Positions 1-9,601 are shown, counted from the first letter of the stretch. The stretch: 64,000 bases of DNA from an uncultured Clostridium sp. (GCA_900538475.1 UPYT01000004.1:1-64000); one strand, 5' to 3'. Numbers and translations: made by a program. Notes: a model not told the origin generated them from the sequence alone.

Positions 1-29
1 CGCAAAAAGGAAAAGTTACAAACGGATGA
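1..29 (+). other. Possible 3' end of an upstream gene
   Basis: One reading frame (from base 3) runs to a TGA at 27-29, followed 54 bases later by an intrinsic terminator. In related genomes the gene before rpsO is often ribF, but eight codons are too few to identify it. The other two frames run on through the terminator and are less credible. Confidence 0.25.
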
Positions 30-82
30 AGATTCAATGTGTAGTTTTGAGAGTAGATGGAAACATAAAAAAGAAATGCAGG

Positions 83-109
83 CTGAAACAGTTGTTTCAG
101 TCTTTTTTT
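83..109 (+). terminator. Intrinsic terminator upstream of rpsO
   Basis: An 8-bp perfect stem (CTGAAACA/TGTTTCAG, 83-90 with 93-100) is followed directly by a T-rich run. It ends the transcript entering from outside the window and isolates the rpsO promoter. Confidence 0.85.
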
Positions 110-135
110 GTATTGCAGGAAAGTTTATATTTTAG

Positions 136-164
136 TTGACACAAAAGTCAGGATATGCTATGAT
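136..164 (+). promoter_or_regulatory. Sigma-A promoter of rpsO-pnp
   Basis: TTGACA at 136-141 and TATGAT at 159-164 are separated by 17 bp, a near-consensus housekeeping promoter. The start should fall near 170, leaving a leader of about 90 nt before the rpsO start codon. Confidence 0.85.
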
Positions 165-169
165 GAATC

Positions 170-259
170 GGTATGAATTAACGCCGGTGCTCAGTCATCT
201 GGATACTCCAACCAATGGCCGGGGACACGGTAAGTATAAGATTAAAGGAGGAAATCAAC
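170..259 (+). promoter_or_regulatory. rpsO 5' leader, possible S15 autoregulatory RNA
   Basis: The roughly 90-nt leader contains GC-rich complementary blocks (GCCGG near 183 and CCGG near 218) and ends in an AAAGGAGG ribosome binding site near 244. S15 is known to repress its own mRNA through structured leaders in several bacteria. The structure here is inferred by eye and was not folded. Confidence 0.35.
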
Positions 260-526
260 ATGATTTCAAAGGAAAAGAAAGCAGCAATCATCGCACAGTA
301 CGGCAGAAAGCCGGGAGATACCGGTTCACCGGAAGTTCAGATTGCCATTCTGACTGAGAGAATCAACGAACTGACCGAGCATCTGAAGAACAACCAGAAG
401 GATCACCATTCCAGACGTGGTCTGCTGAAGATGGTAGGACAGAGACGTGGTCTGCTGGATTACTTAAAGAAGACTGATCTGGAAGGCTATCGTGTACTGA
501 TTGAAAAACTTGGTATCAGAAAGTAA
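260..526 (+). CDS. rpsO: 30S ribosomal protein S15
   Basis: This is an 88-residue protein of normal S15 length that starts MISKEKK and contains the family signature region [11 protein letters not shown] and the RRGLL motif. S15 binds the central domain of 16S rRNA early in 30S assembly. The ATG at 260 is chosen over an upstream in-frame start at 215 because a strong AAAGGAGG lies about 8 bases before it and the family begins here. The gene is followed by a hairpin and then pnp, the classic rpsO-pnp arrangement. Confidence 0.97.
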   Translation: MISKEKKAAIIAQYGRKPGDTGSPEVQIAILTERINELTEHLKNNQKDHHSRRGLLKMVGQRRGLLDYLKKTDLEGYRVLIEKLGIRK

Positions 527-537
527 TTGAAATGTCG

Positions 538-568
538 AGGGTGGAGATGCTTTTCTCCACCCTGTTTT
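538..568 (+). terminator. Hairpin between rpsO and pnp
   Basis: A perfect 10-bp stem (AGGGTGGAGA/TCTCCACCCT) with a TGCTTT loop is followed by GTTTTC. The short T-tract suggests a leaky terminator or a processing hairpin, which would let part of the transcription continue into pnp. No strong second promoter was recognised before pnp. Confidence 0.7.
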
Positions 569-713
569 CGATTCAACAGGAAAATGCAAATTTCTCAGAA
601 GACATTACCCGAAGCCGCTGCTGTACCTGTGACCAGGGAATACAGTTGCAGGCAGAGCAGTAGTTTCGGAGTCTTTTGCTGAAGAAAATAAACAAAGAAA
701 AGGAGACAAAAAC

Positions 714-2822
714 ATGTACAAAAGTTTTAGTATGGAACTTGCCGGAAGAACTCTGACTGTTGATGTAAACAGAGTGGCAAAGCAGGCCAATGGTGCGGCC
801 TTTGTGCATTACGGTGATACAGTGGTACTGTCTACAGCCACAGCATCTGACAAACCAAGAGAAGGAATTGACTTTTTCCCGCTGAGTGTAGAGTATGAAG
901 AAAAGTTATATGCAGTAGGAAAAATCCCGGGTGGATTTACCAGAAGAGAAGGAAAAGCATCTGAGAATGCCATTCTGACCTCTCGTGTAATTGACCGTCC
1001 GATGCGTCCGCTGTTCCCGAAGGATTACCGCAATGATGTAACACTGAATAATATGGTTATGAGTGTGGATCCGGAGTGCCGTCCTGAGCTGGTGGCAATG
1101 CTGGGTGCTGCAATTGCAACCTGTATTTCTGATATTCCCTTTGATGGCCCCTGTGCTATGACTCAGGTAGGTCTGATTGATGGGGAGTTTGTATTAAATC
1201 CGTCTCAGGCTCAGTGGAAGTCCGGAGATTTGAATCTGACCGTTGCTTCTACCAGAGAAAAGGTAATTATGATTGAGGCCGGCGCTAACGAAATTCCGGA
1301 AGAAAAAATGATCGAGGCTATTTATCTGGCCCATGGTGTAAACCAGGAGATCATTCGCTTTATTGACAGCATTGTTGCTGAATGCGGAAAGGAAAAGCAT
1401 GCTTATGAGAGCTGCGCGATTCCGGAGGAGCTGTTTGCGGCAATTCGTGAGATTGTAACTCCTGAAGAAATGGAAACAGCTGTATTTACTGATGATAAGC
1501 AGACTCGTGAGGAGAACATCCGCCAGATTACAGAAAAACTGGAAGAGGCATTTGCAGAAAACGAAGAGTGGCTGGCGCTTCTGGGTGAGGCAGTTTATCA
1601 GTACCAGAAGAAGACTGTCCGCAAAATGATTTTAAAGGATCACAAGCGTCCGGACGGCCGTGAGATTACTCAGATCCGTCCTCTGGCAGCTGAGATTGAT
1701 CTGATTCCTCGTGTTCACGGTTCTGCTATGTTTACACGCGGTCAGACTCAGATCTGCAATGTATGTACTCTGGCTCCTCTGTCTGAGCAGCAGCGCCTGG
1801 ATGGTCTGGATGAAAATGAAGTAGCAAAGCGTTATATGCATCATTACAATTTCCCGTCCTATTCTGTAGGTGAGACGAAGCCTTCCAGAGGACCGGGACG
1901 TCGGGAAATCGGTCACGGTGCGCTGGCTGAGCGTGCCCTGATTCCGGTGCTGCCCAGTGAGGAAGAATTCCCCTATGCAATCCGTACAGTATCCGAGACA
2001 TTTGAGTCTAATGGTTCTACCTCTATGGCATCTACCTGTGCATCCTGCATGTCTCTGATGGCTGCAGGTGTGCCGATTAAGAAAATGGTAGCAGGTATTT
2101 CCTGTGGTCTTGTAACTGGCGATACAGATGATGATTTTGTTCTTCTGACAGATATCCAGGGTCTTGAGGATTTCTTTGGAGACATGGACTTTAAGGTAAC
2201 CGGTACTACAGACGGAATTACTGCGATTCAGATGGATATTAAGATCCACGGCCTTACAAGACCGATCGTAGAGGGCGCAATTGCAAGATGCCGTGAAGCA
2301 CGCCTGTTTATTATGGACACCTGTATGAAGCCGGCTATTGCAGAGCCGAGAAAAGAAGTAGGTCAGTATGCTCCGAAGATTGACCAGATCAGCATTGATC
2401 CGCAGAAGATCGGTGATGTTGTAGGTAAGCAGGGCTGTGTGATCAACAAGATTATCGAGGAGACCGGCGTAAAGATTGATATTTCCGAGGAAGGAAATGT
2501 TGCAATCTGCGGTACTGATCGTGAGATGATTGAAAAGGCAAAGAGCATTATTAAGAATATTGTAACTGATATTGAACCGGGTCAGGTAATTACTGGTAAG
2601 GTAGTGCGTATTATGCCCTTTGGAGCATTTGTAGAGCTGAAGCCGAAAAAAGACGGTATGGTTCATATTTCCAGACTTTCTGATAAACGTGTAGAGAAGG
2701 TAGAAGATGTGGTAAACATTGGAGACATGGTTACAGTAAAGGTTCTGGATGTAGACAAGATGGGTAAGATCAGCCTGAGCATGAAGCCTGGTGATCTTGC
2801 AAAGAAGGACAGTGACAAATAA
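714..2822 (+). CDS. pnp: Polyribonucleotide nucleotidyltransferase (PNPase)
   Basis: This is a 702-residue phosphorolytic 3'-to-5' exoribonuclease acting in mRNA decay in the cytoplasm. Two RNase PH-like halves occupy roughly residues 1-540. A KH domain follows, with the GxxG loop VVGKQG near residues 565-572. An S1 domain (about 620-692) starts at the GQVITGKV segment. Length and domain order match the family. The start has an AAAAGGAG site about 9 bases upstream. The gene follows rpsO, and the next gene begins four bases after its stop. Confidence 0.97.
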   Translation: MYKSFSMELAGRTLTVDVNRVAKQANGAAFVHYGDTVVLSTATASDKPREGIDFFPLSVEYEEKLYAVGKIPGGFTRREGKASENAILTSRVIDRPMRPLFPKDYRNDVTLNNMVMSVDPECRPELVAMLGAAIATCISDIPFDGPCAMTQVGLIDGEFVLNPSQAQWKSGDLNLTVASTREKVIMIEAGANEIPEEKMIEAIYLAHGVNQEIIRFIDSIVAECGKEKHAYESCAIPEELFAAIREIVTPEEMETAVFTDDKQTREENIRQITEKLEEAFAENEEWLALLGEAVYQYQKKTVRKMILKDHKRPDGREITQIRPLAAEIDLIPRVHGSAMFTRGQTQICNVCTLAPLSEQQRLDGLDENEVAKRYMHHYNFPSYSVGETKPSRGPGRREIGHGALAERALIPVLPSEEEFPYAIRTVSETFESNGSTSMASTCASCMSLMAAGVPIKKMVAGISCGLVTGDTDDDFVLLTDIQGLEDFFGDMDFKVTGTTDGITAIQMDIKIHGLTRPIVEGAIARCREARLFIMDTCMKPAIAEPRKEVGQYAPKIDQISIDPQKIGDVVGKQGCVINKIIEETGVKIDISEEGNVAICGTDREMIEKAKSIIKNIVTDIEPGQVITGKVVRIMPFGAFVELKPKKDGMVHISRLSDKRVEKVEDVVNIGDMVTVKVLDVDKMGKISLSMKPGDLAKKDSDK

Positions 2823-2826
2823 GTAT

Positions 2827-4242
2827 ATGAATAAAAAGGTATTTACCGGAATGCTGGCCGCCATTATGGCGGTCAGCAGTTCTTTTATGAGTTTTGCAGA
2901 TTCTGTGAATCTGGCACCGGGAGAAAATCCTGTTTCCGGGCCGGAAGAGCAGGGAGAGAGCATTCTGCCTCCGTCGGCTCAGATTGGCGATCGGCTGAAC
3001 GCGCCGGGAGAGCAGACAGAAAATCCCGGAAATCAGAGCAGCACCATAACTGCGGGAGGAAGCGCACAGGGCCAGAGCAGTACCATAACTGAGGGAGGAA
3101 GCACGCAGGGCCACAGCGGTACTATAACTGCGGGAGGAGGCATGTCCGGTCAAAATGGGCCATCTCCTTCAGGCAGTACTGTGATTACTTCCGGAGTACT
3201 GGCCGGACCTGGAGTTTCCGGAAGCGGAGGCGGTCCCGGAATGTCAGGCGGTGCTGTTATATCTGACGGTACCGACGGTTTTGCGGGAACCGTTTCCTCT
3301 CCTCTGGTTAAGGTGGCAGAAAAATATACCTATGATCAGATGAGTCAGGATATTCAGGAGCTTGCGTCACGTTACAGCAGCCTGATGAAGGTAAATACCA
3401 TTGGAACCACTCTGGATGGGAGAAATCTGTATGAGGTAGTTGTGGGAAATATCAATGCCGAAAAGCATGTTTTAATTCATGGAGGAATTCATGCCCGGGA
3501 ATATATGACACCGCTGCTTATTATGAAGCAGCTGGAATATGGCCTTGCCTTTTATGGTACAGGTTCCTATGAAGGACGGCTGCTTTCTGATTTATTTAAC
3601 AAAACAGCAATTCACTATGTTCCTATGGTAAATCCGGACGGGATTACTATCAGCCAGTCAGGTATCGGAGGAATCCGGTCAGAGGAGCTTCGCAGAACCA
3701 TTGAGCAGTGTTACCAGAATGATCTGGCTCAGGGACGAACCAGCGCTGCAATGGAACGGTATTTAAATTACTGGAAAGCAAACGGACGGGGTGTGGATTT
3801 AAATCAGAATTTCCCGGCGGACTGGGAAGAAGTGACCAGCTCTGATATGCCATCTTATGCCACCTATAAGGGGGCAGCGCCTTTATCTGAGCCGGAAAGT
3901 CAGGCTCTGGCAAATCTGATTCAGTCAAGAAACTGGACGGCAACCATCAGCTATCACAGTATGGGAAATATCATTTACTGGGATTATCCGGGGAATACCG
4001 TATCTGCCCAGTCTCAGGAGCTGGCCAATGCAGTATCTGCAAAAACAGGTTACAGGCTGGCTGGCAGCAGCGGGCATGGTGGATTTAAGGATTGGCTTCA
4101 GATTAAGGAAAATCCGATCCCCAGTCTGACGATAGAAGTAGGAAGCGTATCCTGCCCGATGCCGCTCACAGAATTTACTGATGTCTGGAATAAGAACCAG
4201 GAAGTATGGGCGGCTGTACTGAAATGGGCTGCGGAACACTGA
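2827..4242 (+). CDS. Secreted M14 zinc carboxypeptidase
   Basis: This 471-residue protein has a clear N-terminal signal peptide (MNKKVFTGMLAAIMA...), then a low-complexity Gly/Ser/Thr linker, then an M14 domain. Zinc ligands are visible as H222 and E225 in the IHARE motif and H377 in YHSMG. The substrate-binding GVDLNQNFP motif and a catalytic glutamate, E437 in TIEVG, are also present. It should remove C-terminal amino acids from peptides, possibly cell-wall peptides as some clostridial members do (inference). The ATG at 2827 is preferred to an in-frame GTG at 2791, which would put residues before the signal peptide. It begins four bases after the pnp stop with no good ribosome binding site, so translational coupling is likely. 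Confidence 0.9.
   Translation: MNKKVFTGMLAAIMAVSSSFMSFADSVNLAPGENPVSGPEEQGESILPPSAQIGDRLNAPGEQTENPGNQSSTITAGGSAQGQSSTITEGGSTQGHSGTITAGGGMSGQNGPSPSGSTVITSGVLAGPGVSGSGGGPGMSGGAVISDGTDGFAGTVSSPLVKVAEKYTYDQMSQDIQELASRYSSLMKVNTIGTTLDGRNLYEVVVGNINAEKHVLIHGGIHAREYMTPLLIMKQLEYGLAFYGTGSYEGRLLSDLFNKTAIHYVPMVNPDGITISQSGIGGIRSEELRRTIEQCYQNDLAQGRTSAAMERYLNYWKANGRGVDLNQNFPADWEEVTSSDMPSYATYKGAAPLSEPESQALANLIQSRNWTATISYHSMGNIIYWDYPGNTVSAQSQELANAVSAKTGYRLAGSSGHGGFKDWLQIKENPIPSLTIEVGSVSCPMPLTEFTDVWNKNQEVWAAVLKWAAEH
3045..3150 (+). repeat. Imperfect coding repeats in the M14 linker
   Basis: Three imperfect copies of a roughly 36-bp unit encode the repeated core TITxGG in the linker between signal peptide and catalytic domain. 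The repeats keep the reading frame and probably form a flexible spacer outside the cell. Confidence 0.75.
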
Positions 4243-4278
4243 ATTTTTTGAGAAAAAACCAAATATAGACAAAAAAGA

Positions 4279-4313
4279 GACAGGAGAGGAAGAAAACTCA
4301 TCCTGTCCTTTTT
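4279..4313 (+). terminator. Terminator after the M14 carboxypeptidase
   Basis: A 7-bp stem (GACAGGA/TCCTGTC, 4279-4285 with 4301-4307) is followed by CTTTTT. It ends the rpsO-pnp-carboxypeptidase unit. Confidence 0.7.
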
Positions 4314-4360
4314 AGATCAAGTAGTAATATGCCACGAAAAATGTCGAAAGCCTTCGTTAT

Positions 4361-4404
4361 TTTACATGAATTTATCCGAATTTTTACATAAAGTTTAAAT
4401 ACGG
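4361..4404 (+). promoter_or_regulatory. Pho-box-like 11-bp direct repeats
   Basis: TTTACA (4361), TTATCC (4372), TTTACA (4383) and TTTAAA (4394) recur at an exact 11-bp period. The array ends just before a TTGAAA -35 element at 4405. PhoP/PhoB-type regulators bind TTAACA-like hexamers at 11-bp spacing, and the controlled gene is a phosphate-type transporter. Confidence 0.7.
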
Positions 4405-4434
4405 TTGAAAATGCGTGAACGGGTATGATATGAT
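4405..4434 (+). promoter_or_regulatory. Promoter of the Na/Pi cotransporter gene
   Basis: TTGAAA at 4405-4410 and TATGAT at 4429-4434 are separated by 18 bp, directly downstream of the Pho-box-like array. The weak -35 fits an activator-dependent promoter. Confidence 0.6.
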
Positions 4435-4493
4435 GAAAATATCTGCGGCTAAGGAGAAGAAAAAAACAGTACGCGGGGGATGAGGAGGACGAG

Positions 4494-6173
4494 ATGTCAA
4501 TCAGTGACGTGTCAAATGTATTTGGGTTTCTTGGCGGTCTTGGAATGTTCCTGTACGGTATGAATATTATGGCCGACGGAATGCAGAAGACAGCCGGCAG
4601 TAAGATGAGCAGTTTTCTGGGAATGCTGACAAACAACAGACTTCTGGCAGTAGCACTGGGAGCTCTGATTACAGCAATTATCCAGAGCAGCGGCGCTACC
4701 ACGGTTATGGTCGTCGGTTTCGTAAGTGCAGGTGTTCTGAATCTGACACAGGCAGTTGGCGTAATCATGGGTGCCAATATCGGTACGACCATTACAGCAT
4801 GGATCGTTTCCATGAGCCAGCTGGGAGATGCTTTTGAGGTTATGAAGCCCAGCTTTTATGCACCGGCTATTATCGGTATTGGAGCCTTGCTTCTGGTATT
4901 TGCCAAAGGGCAGAAGAAGAAAACAGCAGGAGAAATCTGCATTGGTCTTGGTCTTTTGTTTATTGGTCTTGATTTTATGTCAGGCTCTATTTCTCCCTAC
5001 ACGGATGCGCCGATTTTTGCAAAGGCCTTTGAGGTTCTGGGAGGAAATCCGTTCCTTGGCATGATTATCGGAGCGCTGGTAACAGCACTTCTGCAGAGTT
5101 CATCTGCATCAGTGGGAATCCTGCAGACTCTGGCAATGAATGGAATTGTAACTACGAATGCAGCAATTTATATTACCCTGGGACAGAATATTGGTTCCTG
5201 CGTAACAGCCATGCTTTCCAGTATAGGCGGTTCCCGGATCGCCAAGAGGGCTGCGGTAATTCATCTGACCTTTAACGTAATTGGAGCGATTCTGGTAGGA
5301 ACTCTGGGATTTGTTTTTTTTGCTCTGAGACCGGATTTTGCAGCATCCAATATTAATGCAGTGCAGATATCCATTTTCCATACCATATTTAATCTGACTA
5401 TGACAACCGTCCTGTTCCCCTTTGCCAATCAGCTGGTAAAGATTTCCGGCATTGTTGTCCGGGAGAAGCCGGAGGAGGAGGCGCCTGAAGCTGCGGAGGA
5501 TGAGGAGACAGCAGTTACCTTCAAGCATCTGGACGAGCGTATTTTTGAATCTCCAGCCTTTGCTGTGGAAACAGCAGCTCTGGAAGTGGTTCATATGGGA
5601 CAGATTACCCTGGAGAATGTAAGAGCGGCAATCGATGCTCTTCTGACACGCAATACAGAGGGAATCGAGCAGGTATACAAAACGGAAAAAACAATCAATA
5701 ATATGGAAAAGATGCTGACAGAGTATCTGATTAAGGTAGAGAATCTTTCTCTGACAGAACGTCAGAAAAAGATGGTAAATAACCTGTTTTACAGCATCAG
5801 TGATATTGAGCGGATCGGGGATCACGCTGAAAATCTTGCAGAGCAGGCCGAGTATATGGAGACTCACCAGCTGGATTTCTCAGAAACAGGATTTGATGAT
5901 CTGCGCTCCATCGGCGGAAGTGTTCTGAAAGCATTTGAATATGCGATTGATGCAAGACAGAACGGCAGTATGGATGCAGTGCGTAAGGTCAGCCAGTACG
6001 AGGATGATGTGGACAGTCAGGAAGAGGAGCTGCGGGAGAAGCACATTGAGCGGCTTTCCAGCGGAAAGTGCAAGGCATCCTCAGGTGTGGTATTCCTGGA
6101 TATTATCAGCAATCTGGAGCGGATTGCTGATCATGCATATAACCTGGCAGGTTATGTAAAGAACGAATTATAG
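4494..6173 (+). CDS. Na+/phosphate cotransporter family protein with PhoU-like tail
   Basis: This 559-residue membrane protein has two homologous transmembrane halves, each carrying the QSS signature (IIQSSGATT near residue 62 and LLQSSSASV near 203). This marks the NptA/YjbB Na/Pi cotransporter family. From about residue 350 a cytoplasmic helical PhoU-like domain follows, with paired repeats containing ERIGDHAENL and ERIADHAYNL. It should move phosphate across the membrane coupled to sodium; direction is not fixed by sequence, and E. coli YjbB exports. The gene stands alone behind a Pho-box-like array. Confidence 0.92.
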   Translation: MSISDVSNVFGFLGGLGMFLYGMNIMADGMQKTAGSKMSSFLGMLTNNRLLAVALGALITAIIQSSGATTVMVVGFVSAGVLNLTQAVGVIMGANIGTTITAWIVSMSQLGDAFEVMKPSFYAPAIIGIGALLLVFAKGQKKKTAGEICIGLGLLFIGLDFMSGSISPYTDAPIFAKAFEVLGGNPFLGMIIGALVTALLQSSSASVGILQTLAMNGIVTTNAAIYITLGQNIGSCVTAMLSSIGGSRIAKRAAVIHLTFNVIGAILVGTLGFVFFALRPDFAASNINAVQISIFHTIFNLTMTTVLFPFANQLVKISGIVVREKPEEEAPEAAEDEETAVTFKHLDERIFESPAFAVETAALEVVHMGQITLENVRAAIDALLTRNTEGIEQVYKTEKTINNMEKMLTEYLIKVENLSLTERQKKMVNNLFYSISDIERIGDHAENLAEQAEYMETHQLDFSETGFDDLRSIGGSVLKAFEYAIDARQNGSMDAVRKVSQYEDDVDSQEEELREKHIERLSSGKCKASSGVVFLDIISNLERIADHAYNLAGYVKNEL

Positions 6174-6224
6174 GGTATTTTTACAAAAGAAACTGTAAAG
6201 AGTTCATAAAATAGAAAAAACCTC

Positions 6225-6253
6225 TTGCTATTTTAATCGTAATTGGGTAAAAT
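6225..6253 (+). promoter_or_regulatory. Promoter of gap
   Basis: TTGCTA (6225-6230) and TAAAAT (6248-6253) are separated by 17 bp, about 60 bases before the gap start. Confidence 0.65.
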
Positions 6254-6315
6254 AGGCATAGGTTGATGATATTTTAACAATCATTAAATTTTTAACAATT
6301 CAGGAGGAATTTGTC

Positions 6316-7347
6316 ATGGCAGTAAAAGTAGCAATCAATGGTTTTGGACGTATTGGCCGTCTGGCATTCAGACAGATGTTTGGTGCAGAGGGTTATGAGG
6401 TAGTAGCAATCAACGATCTGACCGACCCGAAGATGCTGGCACACTTACTGAAATATGATACCGCTCAGGGCGGATACGCAGGCCATATCGGTGAAGGCAA
6501 ACACACCGTAGAGGCTGGTGAGGATTCCATCACCGTTGACGGAAAGACAATTAAAATTTATGCTGAGAAGGATGCTAAGGATCTTCCGTGGGGAGAGATT
6601 GGCGTAGATGTAGTTCTGGAGTGCACCGGTTTCTACACCTCCAAAGCAAAATCTCAGGCTCATATCGATGCAGGCGCTAAGAAGGTTGTTATCTCCGCTC
6701 CGGCTGGCAACGATCTGCCGACCATCGTTTACAGCGTAAACGAGAACACTCTGAAGGCTGAGGACACCATCATTTCCGCAGCTTCCTGCACCACCAACTG
6801 CCTGGCTCCGATGGCTAAGGCTCTGAATGACTACGCTCCGATCCAGTCTGGTATCATGAGCACCATTCACGCTTACACCGGCGACCAGATGATTCTGGAC
6901 GGACCGCACAGAAAAGGCGATCTGAGAAGAGCAAGAGCAGGCGCAGCTAACATCGTTCCGAACTCCACCGGCGCAGCTAAGGCTATCGGCCTGGTTATTC
7001 CGGAGCTGAATGGCAAGCTGATCGGTTCTGCACAGCGTGTTCCGGTACCGACCGGTTCCACCACCATTCTGACTGCAGTTGTTAAGGGCAGCGATGTTAC
7101 CAAAGAAGGCATCAACGCAGCTATGAAGGCAGCAGCTTCCGAGTCCTTCGGCTACAACGAGGATGCAATCGTTTCTTCCGACGTTATCGGTATGAGATAC
7201 GGTTCTCTGTTTGATGCTACTCAGACCATGGTAGCTCAGATTGCTGACGATCTGTACGAGGTTCAGGTTGTTTCATGGTATGACAACGAGAACTCCTACA
7301 CCAGCCAGATGGTTCGTACCATCAAATACTTCGCAGAGTTACACTAA
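6316..7347 (+). CDS. gap: Glyceraldehyde-3-phosphate dehydrogenase
   Basis: This 343-residue protein oxidises and phosphorylates glyceraldehyde 3-phosphate to 1,3-bisphosphoglycerate with NAD. The Rossmann motif NGFGRIGR is at residues 8-15 and the catalytic cysteine is in SCTTNCL near residue 158. A CAGGAGGA site precedes the start. Strongly biased codon use suggests high expression. Its own terminator separates it from pgk-tpiA, so the glycolytic genes are clustered but not a single simple transcript. Confidence 0.97.
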   Translation: MAVKVAINGFGRIGRLAFRQMFGAEGYEVVAINDLTDPKMLAHLLKYDTAQGGYAGHIGEGKHTVEAGEDSITVDGKTIKIYAEKDAKDLPWGEIGVDVVLECTGFYTSKAKSQAHIDAGAKKVVISAPAGNDLPTIVYSVNENTLKAEDTIISAASCTTNCLAPMAKALNDYAPIQSGIMSTIHAYTGDQMILDGPHRKGDLRRARAGAANIVPNSTGAAKAIGLVIPELNGKLIGSAQRVPVPTGSTTILTAVVKGSDVTKEGINAAMKAAASESFGYNEDAIVSSDVIGMRYGSLFDATQTMVAQIADDLYEVQVVSWYDNENSYTSQMVRTIKYFAELH

Positions 7348-7398
7348 TTGCGGAGTCCGGGAATCTGATTCCGGCATAAGATAGGAAGACTCAGTCAG

Positions 7399-7428
7399 GG
7401 GTCCGGTCTGAAAGGACCGGGCCCTTTT
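7399..7428 (+). terminator. Terminator after gap
   Basis: A 10-bp GC-rich stem (GGGTCCGGTC with GACCGGGCCC, one G-U pair) with loop TGAAAG is followed by TTTT. Confidence 0.85.
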
Positions 7429-7429
7429 G

Positions 7430-7592
7430 TGCTTTCACAGGAAAGCACGTCCAATGAAAACAAAAGGCTTGGCGGGGATGCGCACAGCTAGCCTGAGGAA
7501 AATAGCTGCTGACGCAGCCGCGTTCCCATGCAGTTTGCTATGCAGGCAGACTGTAAAGCAGAAGATTTTTGAGACAAAGAGAGGAATAAACC
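7430..7592 (+). repeat. gap-pgk intergenic with consecutive small hairpins, possible repeat remnant
   Basis: After the gap terminator come GCTTTC/GAAAGC near 7431, GCTGC/GCAGC near 7507 and TGCA repeats near 7529. The stretch around 7438-7485 (AGGAAAGCACGTCC, then AAAAGGCTTGGCGGGGAT) resembles bases 39051-39095 in order and partly in sequence. No gene is visible, and no clear promoter for pgk was found. Confidence 0.4.
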
Positions 7593-8816
7593 ATGTTAAA
7601 TAAGAAAAGTGTTGACGATCTGAAGGATTTAAAGGGTAAAAGAGTTCTGGTCCGCTGCGACTTTAACGTACCGTTAAAGGATGGAAAGATCACAGATGAG
7701 ACTCGTATCGTTGCAGCTCTGCCGACTATCCAGAAGCTGGTAGGCGAGGGCGCAAAGGTAATCCTTTGCTCTCACCTGGGCAAAGTAAAAAATGGCCCCA
7801 ACGAGGGTGAGTCCCTGGCTCCGGTTGCTGTAAGACTGGAAGAGAAGCTGGGCAAGAAGGTTGTATTCGTAGCTGATTACAATGTAACCGGCGAAGCAGC
7901 AACCAAGGCTGTTGAGGCTATGGCAGACGGCGATGTAGTGCTTCTGCAGAACACCCGTTTCCGCGGCAAAGAAGAGACCAAGAACGGCGAGGAATTCAGC
8001 AAAGAGCTGGCTGACCTGGCTGATGACTATGTATGCGATGCATTTGGTTCCTCTCACAGAGCACATGCTTCTGTAGAAGGCGTAACCAAATTCATCACCG
8101 CAAAGGGCGGCACCAATGCAGTTGGTTATCTGATGCAGAAAGAGATCGATTTCCTGGGCAATGCAGTAGAGAATCCGGTAAGACCGTTCGTTGCTATCTT
8201 AGGTGGCGCAAAGGTTGCTGATAAGCTGAACGTTATCTCCAATCTGCTGGAGAAGTGCGATACTCTGATCATCGGCGGTGGTATGGCATTTACCTTCTTA
8301 AAGGCACAGGGCAAGGAAGTTGGCAATTCTCTGGTTGATGATACCAAGCTGGAGTACTGCAGAGAGATGATGGAAAAGGCAGAGAAGCTGGGCAAGAAGC
8401 TTCTGCTTCCGGTTGATGCTGCAGTTGCTGCTGCATTCCCGAACCCCATTGATGCTCCGATTGATGCAAAGAATGTTTCTGTTGATGAGATCCCAGCTGA
8501 TATGATGGGTCTGGATATCGGTACTGAGAGTGCAAAGCTGTATGCTGAGGCTGCAAAGACCGCAAAGACCGTTGTATGGAACGGACCGATGGGCGTATTT
8601 GAGAACCCGACTCTGGCAGCAGGTACCATTGCAGTTGCAAAGGCACTGGCAGAGACTGAGGCTACCACCATCATTGGCGGCGGCGATTCTGCAGCAGCTG
8701 TAAACCAGCTGGGCTTTGCTGACAAGATGAGCCATATTTCTACCGGCGGCGGCGCTTCTCTGGAATTCCTGGAAGGAAAAGAGCTTCCGGGCGTAGCAGC
8801 AGCAGACGACAAATAA
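7593..8816 (+). CDS. pgk: Phosphoglycerate kinase
   Basis: This 407-residue cytoplasmic enzyme transfers phosphate from 1,3-bisphosphoglycerate to ADP. The N-terminal signature [11 protein letters not shown] is at about residues 17-27, and the C-terminal nucleotide-binding Gly-rich segments GGGDSAAA and [11 protein letters not shown] are present. Length is typical for the family. It is followed 29 bases later by tpiA, with which it forms an operon. The ribosome binding site is GAGAGGAA. Confidence 0.97.
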   Translation: MLNKKSVDDLKDLKGKRVLVRCDFNVPLKDGKITDETRIVAALPTIQKLVGEGAKVILCSHLGKVKNGPNEGESLAPVAVRLEEKLGKKVVFVADYNVTGEAATKAVEAMADGDVVLLQNTRFRGKEETKNGEEFSKELADLADDYVCDAFGSSHRAHASVEGVTKFITAKGGTNAVGYLMQKEIDFLGNAVENPVRPFVAILGGAKVADKLNVISNLLEKCDTLIIGGGMAFTFLKAQGKEVGNSLVDDTKLEYCREMMEKAEKLGKKLLLPVDAAVAAAFPNPIDAPIDAKNVSVDEIPADMMGLDIGTESAKLYAEAAKTAKTVVWNGPMGVFENPTLAAGTIAVAKALAETEATTIIGGGDSAAAVNQLGFADKMSHISTGGGASLEFLEGKELPGVAAADDK

Positions 8817-8845
8817 ATCGAGAAATCGCAAAAAGGAGAAGGAAT

Positions 8846-9601
8846 ATGTCCAGAAAGAAAATTATTGCAGGAAACTGGAAGATGAATATGACTCCCACCG
8901 AGGCTGTGAAGCTGGTGGAGACATTAAAACCGCTGGTAGTTAATGATGAGGTTGACGTAGTATTCTGCGTACCGGCGATTGACATTATTCCGGCTATGGA
9001 GGCAGCAAAGGGCTCCAACATTAACATTGGAGCAGAAAATATGTATTTTGAAGAAAAGGGCGCTTATACAGGCGAGATTTCTCCCAACATGCTGGTTGAT
9101 GCAGGCGTAAAATACGTGATTATCGGCCACTCTGAGAGAAGAGAGTACTTTGCTGAGACCGATGAGACAGTAAATAAAAAAGTCTTAAAGGCCTTCGAGC
9201 ATGGTCTTACTCCAATTATCTGCTGCGGTGAGTCTCTGACTCAGAGAGAGCAGGGGATTACCATTGACTGGATCCGTCAGCAGATTAAGATTGCGTTCCT
9301 GAACGTAACCGCAGATCAGGCAAAGACTGCAGTAATTGCATATGAGCCAATCTGGGCTATTGGTACCGGTAAGGTTGCAACCACAGAACAGGCACAGGAG
9401 GTATGTGCAGCAATCCGTGCATGTATCGGTGAGATTTATGATGAGGCAACGGCAGAGGCTATCCGCATTCAGTACGGCGGTTCTGTATCTGCATCCAGCG
9501 CTCCGGAGCTGTTTGCTCAGGCAGACATTGACGGAGGCCTGGTTGGCGGCGCTTCCCTGAAACCGGATTTCGGTGCAATTGTAAACTATAAAAATGCCTA
9601 A
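8846..9601 (+). CDS. tpiA: Triosephosphate isomerase
   Basis: This 251-residue TIM barrel interconverts dihydroxyacetone phosphate and glyceraldehyde 3-phosphate. The N-terminal GNWKMN motif, the catalytic histidine in IIGHSERR and the catalytic glutamate in [10 protein letters not shown] are all present. AAAAAGGAG precedes the ATG. It is co-transcribed with pgk. Confidence 0.97.
   Translation: MSRKKIIAGNWKMNMTPTEAVKLVETLKPLVVNDEVDVVFCVPAIDIIPAMEAAKGSNINIGAENMYFEEKGAYTGEISPNMLVDAGVKYVIIGHSERREYFAETDETVNKKVLKAFEHGLTPIICCGESLTQREQGITIDWIRQQIKIAFLNVTADQAKTAVIAYEPIWAIGTGKVATTEQAQEVCAAIRACIGEIYDEATAEAIRIQYGGSVSASSAPELFAQADIDGGLVGGASLKPDFGAIVNYKNA

Noticed and set aside
1632..2963. 443-codon open frame on the minus strand opposite pnp
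   Set aside because: It is a shadow of pnp codon bias, has no ribosome binding site or family features, and crosses into the next gene.
8126..8812. 228-codon minus-strand frame opposite pgk
   Set aside because: Low-complexity Ala/Ser/Pro translation mirrors pgk codons; no start signal.
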